From Pseudobutyrivibrio ruminis (GTDB lineage: Bacteria > Bacillota > Clostridia > Lachnospirales > Lachnospiraceae): a DNA stretch of 64,000 nt. The notes under the pieces are model-generated. The model worked only from the letters and a program-made list of their open reading frames with translations. It searched no databases and was not told the DNA's origin. Numbering within the stretch: position 1 is the stretch's first letter; each line of letters starts with the position of its first letter. Position numbers and translations under genes: made by a program. The stretch lies in NCBI RefSeq assembly GCF_015057245.1, contig NZ_SVET01000008.1:1-64000 (forward strand), written 5' to 3'. Shown here in pieces: positions 52,879 through 61,756 of this stretch.

Positions 52879-54011
52879 TGAAGCAAATTAAAAAGCTACT
52901 TGTAATCCTTTTCTCAGTAATGTTTGTATTGTCATTGTTTGTAGTTAACACATCAATAGTTAAGGCTGCAGAATCATACACCTATACAATTAAGGTTGCA
53001 CTAGGCGGTTCTGGTGATGAAGGGGCTTCATTTAATAAGGATTTGGGAATAACTGTTCCAAGTGGAGCTACAGTAAAACTTAACGACGACAAAACAATGG
53101 TAATTATCACTGGGTTAAAGCTTAATGATCAAGTTACCATCGATCCTTCAAGACTTGTAACTATCACTCCTCAAACGGTACAAAATGATGCTGGAGAAGA
53201 TGTTCAGCTTCAGAAATATTGTGTAAAGGGGCTTAGATTTTCAGGTCAGAATAATGTTTATGGTGCTTATACATTTAATGTTACTTATGATGAGACATTT
53301 GTAGTAGCTTATGGTGTTGGCAAGATTGTTCCTTATAAAGTAAATTATGTTATGAAGGACGGCAGTGCTATCAACGATCCAAAAGACAGCACAAAGACAA
53401 TTCAGTCTGTTACAAATTATGGACTTGAAGGCGAAGAACTCTATGTTCCTTATAAGGTTATTCCAGGTTTAAAGCCTAACACATACAACTATCATACAAA
53501 GAGTCTTAAGGGGCCTACAGTTGATGCTAATGGAAATGAAAAACCATTTGAGTTTACTTTCTACTATACATCAGCAGATACATCTTCAACAGTTGAAAAT
53601 ACTATAGAGACAATTGAGACATCGTCAGTTCAGGGAGATGCTTCTTACACATATCAGACTGTTGGTAGAGGCACAACTGTTAACAATCCTCCTGTAGTAA
53701 ATAATGGTGCTGCAGGTGGTAATGATGGAGCAGCGGCTGGCGGAAATGAAGATGCGGCTGATGCTGGAGCAGACAATAATGGTACAGGTGATGCAGCCAT
53801 TTCTGATGATGAGCCACAGGATATTATAGATATTGATGATGAAGATGTAGCGAGAGCCGGTGGCACTCGCGATACATTGATTCGCAATATGATTATTGGA
53901 ATCATCATCGCAATCATCGCAGTTGCTTCAATTCTTGTTACACTTTACATTGCAAACAAGAAGAGAAAGCAGGAACTTGTAAAAGTTGAAAAGCACGACG
54001 ATAATGAATAA
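52878..54011 (+). CDS. Cassette protein E2: surface protein with C-terminal membrane anchor
   Basis: 377 residues, paralogue of E1. Signal peptide (to about residue 33), ectodomain with VPYKVNYVMKDG and LYVPYKVIPGLKPNTYNYH, Gly/Ala/Asn/Asp linker, DIIDIDDEDVARAG, one membrane helix and a basic tail. GGAGG 5 bp before ATG, inside D2. Followed by a terminator. Confidence 0.7.
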   Translation: MKQIKKLLVILFSVMFVLSLFVVNTSIVKAAESYTYTIKVALGGSGDEGASFNKDLGITVPSGATVKLNDDKTMVIITGLKLNDQVTIDPSRLVTITPQTVQNDAGEDVQLQKYCVKGLRFSGQNNVYGAYTFNVTYDETFVVAYGVGKIVPYKVNYVMKDGSAINDPKDSTKTIQSVTNYGLEGEELYVPYKVIPGLKPNTYNYHTKSLKGPTVDANGNEKPFEFTFYYTSADTSSTVENTIETIETSSVQGDASYTYQTVGRGTTVNNPPVVNNGAAGGNDGAAAGGNEDAADAGADNNGTGDAAISDDEPQDIIDIDDEDVARAGGTRDTLIRNMIIGIIIAIIAVASILVTLYIANKKRKQELVKVEKHDDNE

Positions 54012-54021
54012 ATAAGTTTTT

Positions 54022-54052
54022 AAGAGGAAGCGATTTGCTTCCTCTTTTTTTT
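54022..54052 (+). terminator. Terminator after cassette E2
   Basis: AAGAGGAAGC, loop GATTT, GCTTCCTCTT, then T's. It separates the main operon from the small-protein/SipW-SrtB unit. Confidence 0.92.
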
Positions 54053-54056
54053 AATA

Positions 54057-54117
54057 CTTGCCATTTTTATTATTTATTTGCCAATTATTTCAGTACGGGG
54101 TGAAAATATGTTACACT
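54057..54117 (+). promoter_or_regulatory. Tandem CTTGCCA boxes and extended -10 of the SipW-SrtB unit
   Basis: CTTGCCAT at 54057-54064 and TTTGCCAA at 54077-54084 (20 bp apart), then 27 bp, then TGT-TACACT (54109-54117). One mismatch per box, otherwise same geometry as the two adhesin promoters. The predicted start of transcription is about 8 nt before ATG 54132. Confidence 0.55.
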
Positions 54118-54131
54118 GTTTATGAGGAAAC

Positions 54132-54485
54132 ATGCGTAAAGTTTTTAGAGGTATTATCAGTTTCTTCAGGGGAGCAAAAGAGAATATGAGGGGAAAGATT
54201 AAAAAGAGCATTTTAATATTATGCTTAAGTTTATTCATAGCCCTGCCAGTATATGCTAGCGAAGAAAAAGACAAAACGGAACAAGCGCAGGAGCAAGTAG
54301 TAGACGATTCAAAGCAGCAAGTGGAAATTGAAGAAGAGGAAGTTCCGCTTGGTTTAGAAAGCATGGCTACCTTTGAGCGATACAAACGTGATGTGGTAGT
54401 TATGATAGTCTTTGGCTCGTTAGTTGTTGTGACTACCATAGCCGCAACAATTAAAGAAAAAAATGAGAGGGAAAATCTAAACTAG
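54132..54485 (+). CDS. Small membrane protein related to the E-protein tail
   Basis: 117 residues (ATG 54132 with GAGGA 3 bp upstream; ATG 54186 with GGGGAG is a real alternative giving a cleaner signal peptide). Signal peptide ends at YASEE, followed by an acidic Gln/Glu segment with VEIEEEEVPLG, then a membrane helix ending IAATIKEKNERENLN, close to the IGATIKEKHDISKYD end of E1. So it is a short relative of E without the ectodomain. Directly upstream of the fusion enzyme, likely its partner. Confidence 0.65.
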   Translation: MRKVFRGIISFFRGAKENMRGKIKKSILILCLSLFIALPVYASEEKDKTEQAQEQVVDDSKQQVEIEEEEVPLGLESMATFERYKRDVVVMIVFGSLVVVTTIAATIKEKNERENLN

Positions 54486-54489
54486 CACA

Positions 54490-55734
54490 ATGAATTCTAG
54501 AGTCTTTAAAGTAATAGGAAATCTGTTAATTGGATTGATAATTCTAGCATGCTTACCAGTAGCGGTACCAAAGTTGCTAGGTATACAAACATATAACGTA
54601 ATATCAGGATCGATGGAGCCTTCTATATCAGTAGGCTCCATTGTCTATGTGAAGAATGCTGAGTTTAATGAGCTAGCAGAGGGCGATGTAATTGCATTCG
54701 AATCTGGAGCCAGCGTGGTGACTCACCGAATCACATCTATTGATTCACAGTCGAAGCTAATCACTACAAAGGGTGATGCAAATGACACTGAAGATTTTGT
54801 CCCAGTAGCATATGTAAATGTTATCGGAAGGGTTGTGGCCCATGTTCCATTTTTAGGCTACCTTGCTTCATGGCTTTCTGAAATAACAGGAAAAGTTATA
54901 GCGGTGATGCTGTTAATCATTGGATTGTTGCTTTCAAATGCAGGTGATAAAAGTCAGGATAAGGAAAAGGCTGAAAACAAAAGGCAAAATACAAAGGTTA
55001 ACCCAAAGGTTTTCCTGGCTCTTGGCTTAGTAATCATCGTTGGTTCCATGGGCGGTTTCTTATATATATTTATGGATTATCAGAACTCAAACAGTTTATA
55101 TAGTGAACTTAATTCTTCCTATATAAATATAAATGAGCAGGTTAGCGACGATTCATGGGACAGCATGATAGATGTTGATTTTGATTCACTGCAGCAGATT
55201 AATCCAGATGTGGTTGCATGGATTTACGTAGAGGGTACAGATATCAGTTATCCTATTTTGTATTCAGGTGATGATGAGACATATCTTCGCACCACAATGG
55301 AAGGTGAAAGTGCAAAGGCTGGTTCTATTTTCCTGGAGGGATACAATTATCCGGATTTTACAGATAGTCACAGCATTATCTACGGCCATAACATGAGAAA
55401 TCTTTCAATGTTTGGCACTTTAAAATATTATAAATCAGAGGAAGGGTATTTGGATGAGCATCGATATTTCCAGATAATCACCCCTGATTCGAAAATGCGA
55501 TATGAGATTTTTTCATACTTTGATACGGAGGCTGCATCTTGGGTTTATGCGGTGCCATATTCAGATTGTGAAGAGTTTGATGATTACATTTCAGAGCTGC
55601 TTCGTCATTCATACGAAGTAGTGGATACAGAGGAAGTTACCTCGGCAGATAGGGTGGTGACCCTGTCAACATGCTCAACATCGGGCATGAGATTTACAGT
55701 ACACGGAGTTTTAAGAGAAGATATATCGTTATAA
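54490..55734 (+). CDS. Fusion of SipW-type signal peptidase I with class B sortase
   Basis: 414 residues. The N-terminal half is an ER/SipW-type signal peptidase: helix, SGSMEP with S41, THRI with H79 (His instead of the Lys of ordinary bacterial enzymes), GDAND, then a membrane helix (about 133-155). After a charged linker and another helix (about 175-195) comes a class B sortase: INPDVVAWIYVEGTDISYPI, H300 (IIYGHNM), C395 (LSTCS) and R401 (GMRFTVHG). Both active sites look complete. By family the first half cuts AYFTD-type signals (TasA-like proteins), the second joins NPQTN/(S/P)PxTG-type proteins to the wall. In this window the substrates would be B, C and D of both cassettes. 4 bp after the small protein. 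The fusion itself is unusual to my knowledge. Confidence 0.9.
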   Translation: MNSRVFKVIGNLLIGLIILACLPVAVPKLLGIQTYNVISGSMEPSISVGSIVYVKNAEFNELAEGDVIAFESGASVVTHRITSIDSQSKLITTKGDANDTEDFVPVAYVNVIGRVVAHVPFLGYLASWLSEITGKVIAVMLLIIGLLLSNAGDKSQDKEKAENKRQNTKVNPKVFLALGLVIIVGSMGGFLYIFMDYQNSNSLYSELNSSYININEQVSDDSWDSMIDVDFDSLQQINPDVVAWIYVEGTDISYPILYSGDDETYLRTTMEGESAKAGSIFLEGYNYPDFTDSHSIIYGHNMRNLSMFGTLKYYKSEEGYLDEHRYFQIITPDSKMRYEIFSYFDTEAASWVYAVPYSDCEEFDDYISELLRHSYEVVDTEEVTSADRVVTLSTCSTSGMRFTVHGVLREDISL

Positions 55735-55754
55735 AATTGACGAGAAATTATTAT

Positions 55755-55828
55755 TTGGCAGAAATGTAACTTTTTTGGCAAGAATAGTTACTAAATTCTA
55801 TTTAAAAATATAAATTGCGTGATAGAAT
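55755..55828 (+). promoter_or_regulatory. Reverse-oriented box pair and promoter of the serine-rich adhesin gene
   Basis: TTGGCAGA (55755-55762) and TTGGCAAG (55775-55782), 20 bp apart, are the reverse complement of the CTTGCCAA boxes. Further on TG-A-TAGAAT (55820-55828) is a good extended -10 about 60 bp before the ATG. The distance from boxes to -10 (40 bp) and the orientation differ from the other three promoters. Confidence 0.45.
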
Positions 55829-55889
55829 AACATTAAATGATAATTGGACAATAATTTGTAATGGTATATTAAATAGAAGGAGTACAAGG

Positions 55890-58800
55890 ATGTCAAAGAA
55901 GAAGGTCGAGAATTTGTTAAAGGGAGTGGCAATCACAGGTGCTACAGTTGGCGGAGCTTCAGTGCTTGGTGATGCTAATTTAGCTTATGCTGCTGAGCTT
56001 GGCGAAGAACAAGCTGCTGCTAATGCCGAAGGCGTTATCGTCCTTGAGACAACACAGGTTCAGGCAGAGCAGGTTGTTGAGACTACAGTTCAGTCAGTAC
56101 AACAGGAAACAGTAGAAGTAGAGGCCGTTGCTGAATCTACAACTCAGATCGAAGAAGTTGATCTTGAAGCATCTGCCGTTACAAATACAGACCAGCAGGT
56201 TGCAGCTAATCTTGATGAGACTGCACCAGTAGATGAAAATGCATCTAACGTTGCTTCTGAAGTTGCAGTTGTATCGGAATCAGCTAGCACTTCATTATCA
56301 ACAGAGGATTCTCAGATAGAATCAACATCTGAATCATCTAAAGAATCTCTTGCAACAGAGACTTCTGAGATCGAATCCACATCGGCATCATCAGCAGATT
56401 CATTAAAATCAGAAAACGATGAAATTGAAAGTACATCAACATCTAATTCTCAGGAGTTAGCTTCAGAGTCAGCTAGCCTTTCTACAGCTATGTCTGAGGC
56501 AGAGGCTGCATATGAATCAGCATCTACATCTTTCTCAGAGGCAGGATTAGAGGATGATTATCTTGAGAATCTTATAAAGGAAATCGAGCAGGCACAGGAA
56601 GAGCTCAAGGCAGCTCAGGAGGTTGCTAAGGAAAATGGCCAGTGGCTCAACCATTCATCGTCTTCAAATAACTATTATGGATATGGCGATAAGCTTGCAA
56701 ACCTTCTTATTCAGTATGCGTTCTATCAGGAAGGTTATGTAGGCGAAATCGTATATAGCGAGTGGGATTCTAGCAGCTACACAACAAATAGTGTAAAGGT
56801 TACATACATCGATGCAGCTGGAGAGACAAAGTATGCTTATTTCGACTACGTAACAGTAGATGATAATGGCAATGCACTTGCAGCAGGCGACGGTGCATCA
56901 TTTATCGGAACTGAGAATTCAGATCAGCACGACAATCCATACGTGGTTGGCGGAATCATGGTTGTTCAGAAGACAGTTCAGTATTCTGACGGCAATGGCA
57001 ATGTGCTTACATGGGATTATCAGACTCTTACAGCTGAGGATGGCACTGAGACTACAGAGTGTGTTTACTACATCAATGGTGTAGAAACAGATGCTGAGGT
57101 TGTTCTTAACGATGATGGAACATTCTCAATCACAGGAACTTCTGCTATTAATTCTGAAACTACAATTGTAAGAGATTCATGCTGGGGTACATATAAGTCT
57201 GCAGATGGAACTACTTATTATGATTTAGGACAGTACTCATCATTAGACAATGATTGGAACAATACATTCGTTGGATTAACAAGAAATACTAGTGATTCAA
57301 CTGTTGGTGCTATTTCTGTAGATTCATCAGGTGTTACTAGTGTGTCAACTCTTGTAGATGAAAACGGAAATACGGTAAATCTTGTTACACAGAATAAGGT
57401 ATATAGATACAACAAGTGGGTATGGTTACAGGATTCATATACTGCCATTAAAATTGGTGATACTACATATTATTACGAGTCATCTAACATCGTGAATAAC
57501 GGTGATGGTACATACACACTTACTGCATATACTGATGCTAGTGGATCAACATATGAGGCACAGGTAATTACACTTTATTCAGCAGCAAGCACAGCATCTA
57601 CTACAAACACATTCTCTCCAAAGTTTGTTGCTAAAGAGAATGATGGTAGCGACACATACACTAACAAGTTTGGCGAAGTAAAAGATGGTAACTTTGGAAA
57701 GAAGGGTTACGTATATTATTCAGAAGATGATTTCAATACAGGAAAAGATGACTATGCTGAGGAGAGAAGCCAGGTAACATCACTTTCAGAGTCAGCAAGC
57801 CAGGTTGCATCAGAGTCTTCATCTTGGGAAGCATCTGTAAGTGCAAGTGCTGAGGCTTCACAGAGTGAGTCTGGAATCAGAAGCGAATCATTATCAGAAA
57901 GCGCATCAACATCAGATAGCGCGTCACAGTCGCGCAGCCAGTCATTATCAGAGAGTGCAGCAGCATCTGATAGTGCATCATTATCTAGATCAGAGTCACT
58001 TAGTGCGTCAGCAAGTGAAAGTGCTTCAATCAGTGAGAGCATTAGCACATCACTTAGCGCAAGCTTATCTGAGTATGTAAGCCAGAGCCTGTCTGTAAGT
58101 GCGAGTGTATCTGCATCAGCAAGTGAGAGCGCATCGACAAGTGCAAGTACATCAGCAAGCATAAGTGATTCAGCATCAGTGAGTGAGTCAACAAGCACAT
58201 CACTCAGTGATAGCACATCAGTAAGTTTAAGTGAGTCAACAAGCACATCGCTTAGTGATAGCACATCAGTAAGTTTGAGTGAATCAACAAGTACATCACT
58301 TAGCCAGAGCGAGTCAGCAAGTACAAGCGTTTCAACAAGTGCAAGTACATCAGCTAGTACAAGTGCTTCAGAAAGTGCATCTACATCAGCAAGCGAGAGC
58401 GCATCAACAAGTGCAAGCACATCGACAAGCATGAGTGATTCAACATCAGTAAGTGAGTCAACAAGTACATCACTTAGTCAGAGTGAGTCTGCAAGTACAA
58501 GCGCATCAGAAAGTGCGTCTACGTCAGCAAGCGAAAGTGCATCAACAAGTGCAAGCACATCGGCAAGTGAGAGTGCATCACTTAGCCAGAGTGAGTCAGC
58601 AAGCACAAGTATTTCAATTAGCGAGAGTATTTCTGTAAGCTTAAGTATTTCTGAATCAGTTAGCGAAAGCCTCTCAGCAAGTACAAGTACTTCACAGTCA
58701 ATAAGTGCTTCAGTAAGTGAGAGCTTATCAGCAAGTGAAAGCGCATCAACAAGCACAAGCACATCAGCAAGTGAAAGTGCATCAACAAGCGCAAGTACAT

Positions 58801-61631
58801 CAGCAAGTGAGAGCGCATCAACAAGTGCAAGTACATCAGCAAGTACAAGTGCATCAAATAGTGCAAGCGCATCAGCAAGTGAAAGTGCATCAACAAGCAC
58901 AAGCACATCAGCAAGTGAAAGTGCATCAACAAGCGCAAGTACATCAGCAAGTGAGAGCGCATCAACAAGTGCAAGTACATCAGCAAGTACAAGTGCATCA
59001 AATAGTGCAAGCGCATCAGTTAGTGAGAGTGCATCGACAAGTGTTAGTACATCAACAAGCTTAAGTGATTCAGCATCATTAAGTGAGTCAACAAGTACAT
59101 CGCTTAGCAATAGCGAGTCAGCTAGTGATAGCGCATCAGCAAGCTTGAGCGAGTCAACAAGTATATCACTTAGTGATAGCACATCAGCAAGTTTGAGTGA
59201 GTCAACAAGCACATCGCTTAGCCAGAGTGAGTCAACAAGTACAAGTGCATCAGAAAGTGCATCTACATCAGCTAGTGCCAGCACATCAACAAGTGCAAGT
59301 GAATCAGCAAGTGAGAGCACTTCAATAAGCAATAGTGAGTCAGCAAGCACAAGCGCATCAACAAGTTTAAGTAACTCAGTATCAGAGAGTATAAGTACAT
59401 CAACTAGCCTGAGTGACTTAGTATCAGAGAGTGCAAGTACATCAGCAAGTACAAGTGCCTCAATAAGCGAAAGTGCATCAGCAAGTACTTCAACAAGCCT
59501 AAGTGATTCAGCATCAGTAAGTGAGTCAACAAGTACATCGCTTAGCCAGAGTGAATCAGCAAGTACAAGTACTTCAACAAGTGCAAGTACATCAACAAGC
59601 TTAAGTGATTCAGCATCAGTGAGTGAGTCAACAAGCACATCACTTAGTGATAGCACATCAGCAAGCTTAAGTGAGTCAACAAGTACATCGCTTAGCAATA
59701 GCGCATCAGCAAGCACAAGCGCATCAGCAAGCACAAGCGCATCAACAAGTGAGAGTGCATCGACAAGTGTCAGCACATCAACAAGCCTAAGTGATTCAGC
59801 ATCAGTAAGTGAGTCAACAAGCACATCACTTAGCCAGAGCACATCAGCAAGTGAGAGTGCATCGACAAGTGCCAGCACATCAACAAGCTTGAGCAACTCA
59901 GTTTCAGAGAGCGAAAGCACATCAACAAGTTTAAGTAACTCAGTATCAGAGAGTGTAAGTACATCAACTAGCCTGAGCGACTCAGTATCAGAGAGTACAA
60001 GTACATCAACAAGCTTGAGTGATTCAGCATCATTAAGTGAGTCATTAAGTGAATCAGCAAGCACAAGTGCATCACTTAGCGCAAGCACATCAGCTAGCTT
60101 GAGCGAGTCAACAAGCACATCACTTAGTGACAGCACATCAGTAAGCCTGAGTGAGTCAACAAGCACATCGCTTAGCGAAAGCATATCAACAAGTTTAAGT
60201 AACTCAGTATCAGAGAGTGTAAGTACATCAACTAGCCTGAGCGACTCAGTATCAGAGAGTACAAGTACATCAACAAGCTTGAGTGATTCAGCATCATTAA
60301 GTGAGTCATTAAGTGAATCAGCAAGCACAAGTGCATCACTTAGTGATAGCACATCAGTAAGCTTGAGCGAATCAACAAGTATATCACTTAGCGATAGTGA
60401 GTCAGCAAGTACAAGCGCATCAACAAGTGCAAGCACATCAACTAGCTTAAGTGATTCAGCATCATTAAGTGAGTCAACAAGTACATCACTTAGCCAGAGT
60501 GAATCAGCTAGCACAAGTGCTTCAGAATCAATAAGTGCTTCTGTAAGTGAGAGCTTATCAGCAAGTGAAAGTGCTTCAACAAGCGCAAGTATTTCAGCAA
60601 GTGAAAGTGCCTCAATAAGCGCAAGCACATCAGCAAGTACAAGTGCATCAGAGAGTGCCTCAATAAGCGCAAGCACATCAGCAAGTACAAGTGCATCAGA
60701 GAGTGCATCAACAAGCACAAGTGAATCAACAAGTGCAAGCATCTCAGCCAGCGAGTCGGCATCAACAAGTGCAAGCATCTCAGCCAGCGAGTCTGCTTCA
60801 ACAAGCGCAAGCTTGTCTGAGTCTGCAAGCATAAGTGCTTCACTTAGTGAGAGTGCCTCAACATCGGAGAGTCTTTCAACAAGTGCTTCACTTAGCGAGC
60901 GTGCTTCAACATCAGAGAGTATTTCACTCTCAGAGAGTGCAAGCATGTCACTTTCAGTTAGCCTTAGCTTGTCAGAGAGCATGAGCCTTAGTGCTTCAGA
61001 GAGAGCTAGCTTGAGTCACAGCGCATCAGCTAGTACAAGTGCAAGTACATCAGCAAGCGCAAGTGCATCGACAAGTGCAAGTACATCAGCAAGTGAGAGC
61101 GCATCGACAAGCGCAAGCATCTCAGCAAGTGAGAGCGCATCAACAAGTGTAAGCACATCAGCAAGCACAAGTGCATCAGAGTCAGCAAGCGCATCTGCAG
61201 CTACAAGCACAGCAAATGACAATACTGGTAACGGCGGCACAAGCACTCCTTCATCAGCAAGTGAGACAAATGACACAGCTACTACAACAACAGCAACAAC
61301 AACTTCTTCATATAATGAAGTTTCAACAGATGCTTCATCTACAAGCACAGTTTCATCATTCAATGAGATTGGCGGAGCTGAGACAACAATTGAGGAACAG
61401 CAGGTACCACTTGCTGTAAGATTAGACTCAACAGATGATTTGGCATCAGAGTTTGAGGATGAGTACACAACAATCCAGGATGAGGAGACACCACTTTCTA
61501 TCACAAAGAGCGGTTTAGGTGGAAGAGTTTGGTGGTATTGGATTCTTATCATTATCACAGCAATTACTGGAAAGGTTGCTAAGGATAAGAGAAGCATTGT
61601 TGAAAAGGAAGTTGAAGATACAGACAAGTAA
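55890..61631 (+). CDS. Serine-rich-repeat surface adhesin, accessory-Sec type
   Basis: 1913 residues from ATG 55890 (AGAAGGAG 7 bp upstream; the frame is open further up but without a site). Signal region KKVENLLKGVAITGATVGGA ends near AYAAE (35). A short Ser/Thr/Glu-rich part (about 130-215) and a coiled coil lead to a beta-rich, probably ligand-binding region (about 250-620). A repeat region of Ser-Ala-Ser-Thr/Glu-Ser units runs about 627-1770. The end has VPLAV, TPLSIT and a Trp-rich membrane helix (GGRVWWYWILIIITAITGK) with charged tail; no LPxTG is seen. By family such proteins are O-glycosylated in the cytosol and exported by SecA2/SecY2 with Asp1-3; asp2 is encoded downstream. Confidence 0.92.
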   Translation: MSKKKVENLLKGVAITGATVGGASVLGDANLAYAAELGEEQAAANAEGVIVLETTQVQAEQVVETTVQSVQQETVEVEAVAESTTQIEEVDLEASAVTNTDQQVAANLDETAPVDENASNVASEVAVVSESASTSLSTEDSQIESTSESSKESLATETSEIESTSASSADSLKSENDEIESTSTSNSQELASESASLSTAMSEAEAAYESASTSFSEAGLEDDYLENLIKEIEQAQEELKAAQEVAKENGQWLNHSSSSNNYYGYGDKLANLLIQYAFYQEGYVGEIVYSEWDSSSYTTNSVKVTYIDAAGETKYAYFDYVTVDDNGNALAAGDGASFIGTENSDQHDNPYVVGGIMVVQKTVQYSDGNGNVLTWDYQTLTAEDGTETTECVYYINGVETDAEVVLNDDGTFSITGTSAINSETTIVRDSCWGTYKSADGTTYYDLGQYSSLDNDWNNTFVGLTRNTSDSTVGAISVDSSGVTSVSTLVDENGNTVNLVTQNKVYRYNKWVWLQDSYTAIKIGDTTYYYESSNIVNNGDGTYTLTAYTDASGSTYEAQVITLYSAASTASTTNTFSPKFVAKENDGSDTYTNKFGEVKDGNFGKKGYVYYSEDDFNTGKDDYAEERSQVTSLSESASQVASESSSWEASVSASAEASQSESGIRSESLSESASTSDSASQSRSQSLSESAAASDSASLSRSESLSASASESASISESISTSLSASLSEYVSQSLSVSASVSASASESASTSASTSASISDSASVSESTSTSLSDSTSVSLSESTSTSLSDSTSVSLSESTSTSLSQSESASTSVSTSASTSASTSASESASTSASESASTSASTSTSMSDSTSVSESTSTSLSQSESASTSASESASTSASESASTSASTSASESASLSQSESASTSISISESISVSLSISESVSESLSASTSTSQSISASVSESLSASESASTSTSTSASESASTSASTSASESASTSASTSASTSASNSASASASESASTSTSTSASESASTSASTSASESASTSASTSASTSASNSASASVSESASTSVSTSTSLSDSASLSESTSTSLSNSESASDSASASLSESTSISLSDSTSASLSESTSTSLSQSESTSTSASESASTSASASTSTSASESASESTSISNSESASTSASTSLSNSVSESISTSTSLSDLVSESASTSASTSASISESASASTSTSLSDSASVSESTSTSLSQSESASTSTSTSASTSTSLSDSASVSESTSTSLSDSTSASLSESTSTSLSNSASASTSASASTSASTSESASTSVSTSTSLSDSASVSESTSTSLSQSTSASESASTSASTSTSLSNSVSESESTSTSLSNSVSESVSTSTSLSDSVSESTSTSTSLSDSASLSESLSESASTSASLSASTSASLSESTSTSLSDSTSVSLSESTSTSLSESISTSLSNSVSESVSTSTSLSDSVSESTSTSTSLSDSASLSESLSESASTSASLSDSTSVSLSESTSISLSDSESASTSASTSASTSTSLSDSASLSESTSTSLSQSESASTSASESISASVSESLSASESASTSASISASESASISASTSASTSASESASISASTSASTSASESASTSTSESTSASISASESASTSASISASESASTSASLSESASISASLSESASTSESLSTSASLSERASTSESISLSESASMSLSVSLSLSESMSLSASERASLSHSASASTSASTSASASASTSASTSASESASTSASISASESASTSVSTSASTSASESASASAATSTANDNTGNGGTSTPSSASETNDTATTTTATTTSSYNEVSTDASSTSTVSSFNEIGGAETTIEEQQVPLAVRLDSTDDLASEFEDEYTTIQDEETPLSITKSGLGGRVWWYWILIIITAITGKVAKDKRSIVEKEVEDTDK
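57768..61200 (+). repeat. Serine-rich coding repeat region
   Basis: Short imperfect DNA repeats (AGTGCATCAACAAG-like) coding for SAST/SESA units. Longer duplications are visible: a 144-bp copy (58731 onward repeated from 58875) and a copy of about 160 bp (about 59920-60081 repeated from 60184, offset 264). The region creates long false frames on other strands, including one of 834 codons on the minus strand. Confidence 0.9.
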
Positions 61632-61691
61632 TTAAAGCTACATATGAGAAATAATTCACAAAAGTGTGTGGAATGTAACTAGAAAGTGAAT

Positions 61692-61735
61692 TATAATATA
61701 AGAGTGGAAGATGTCAGACATTTTCCACTCTTTAT
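61692..61735 (+). terminator. Terminator after the adhesin gene, with a possible -10 just before it
   Basis: AGAGTGGAAGATGT, loop CAG, ACATTTTCCACTCT (61701-61731), then TTATATTAT. TATAAT at 61692-61697 lies immediately before; if it is a promoter, the hairpin would sit at the 5' end of the next transcript as an attenuator. No good -35 is present, so simple termination is more likely. Confidence 0.65.
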
Positions 61736-61756
61736 ATTATGCGTAGGAGGTAATAT

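Noticed and set aside
58478..60982. 834-codon open frame on the minus strand rich in Leu, Asp, Ala and Val
   Set aside because: It is the antisense of the serine repeat region; period-3 repeats keep all frames open. No ribosome site or start context.
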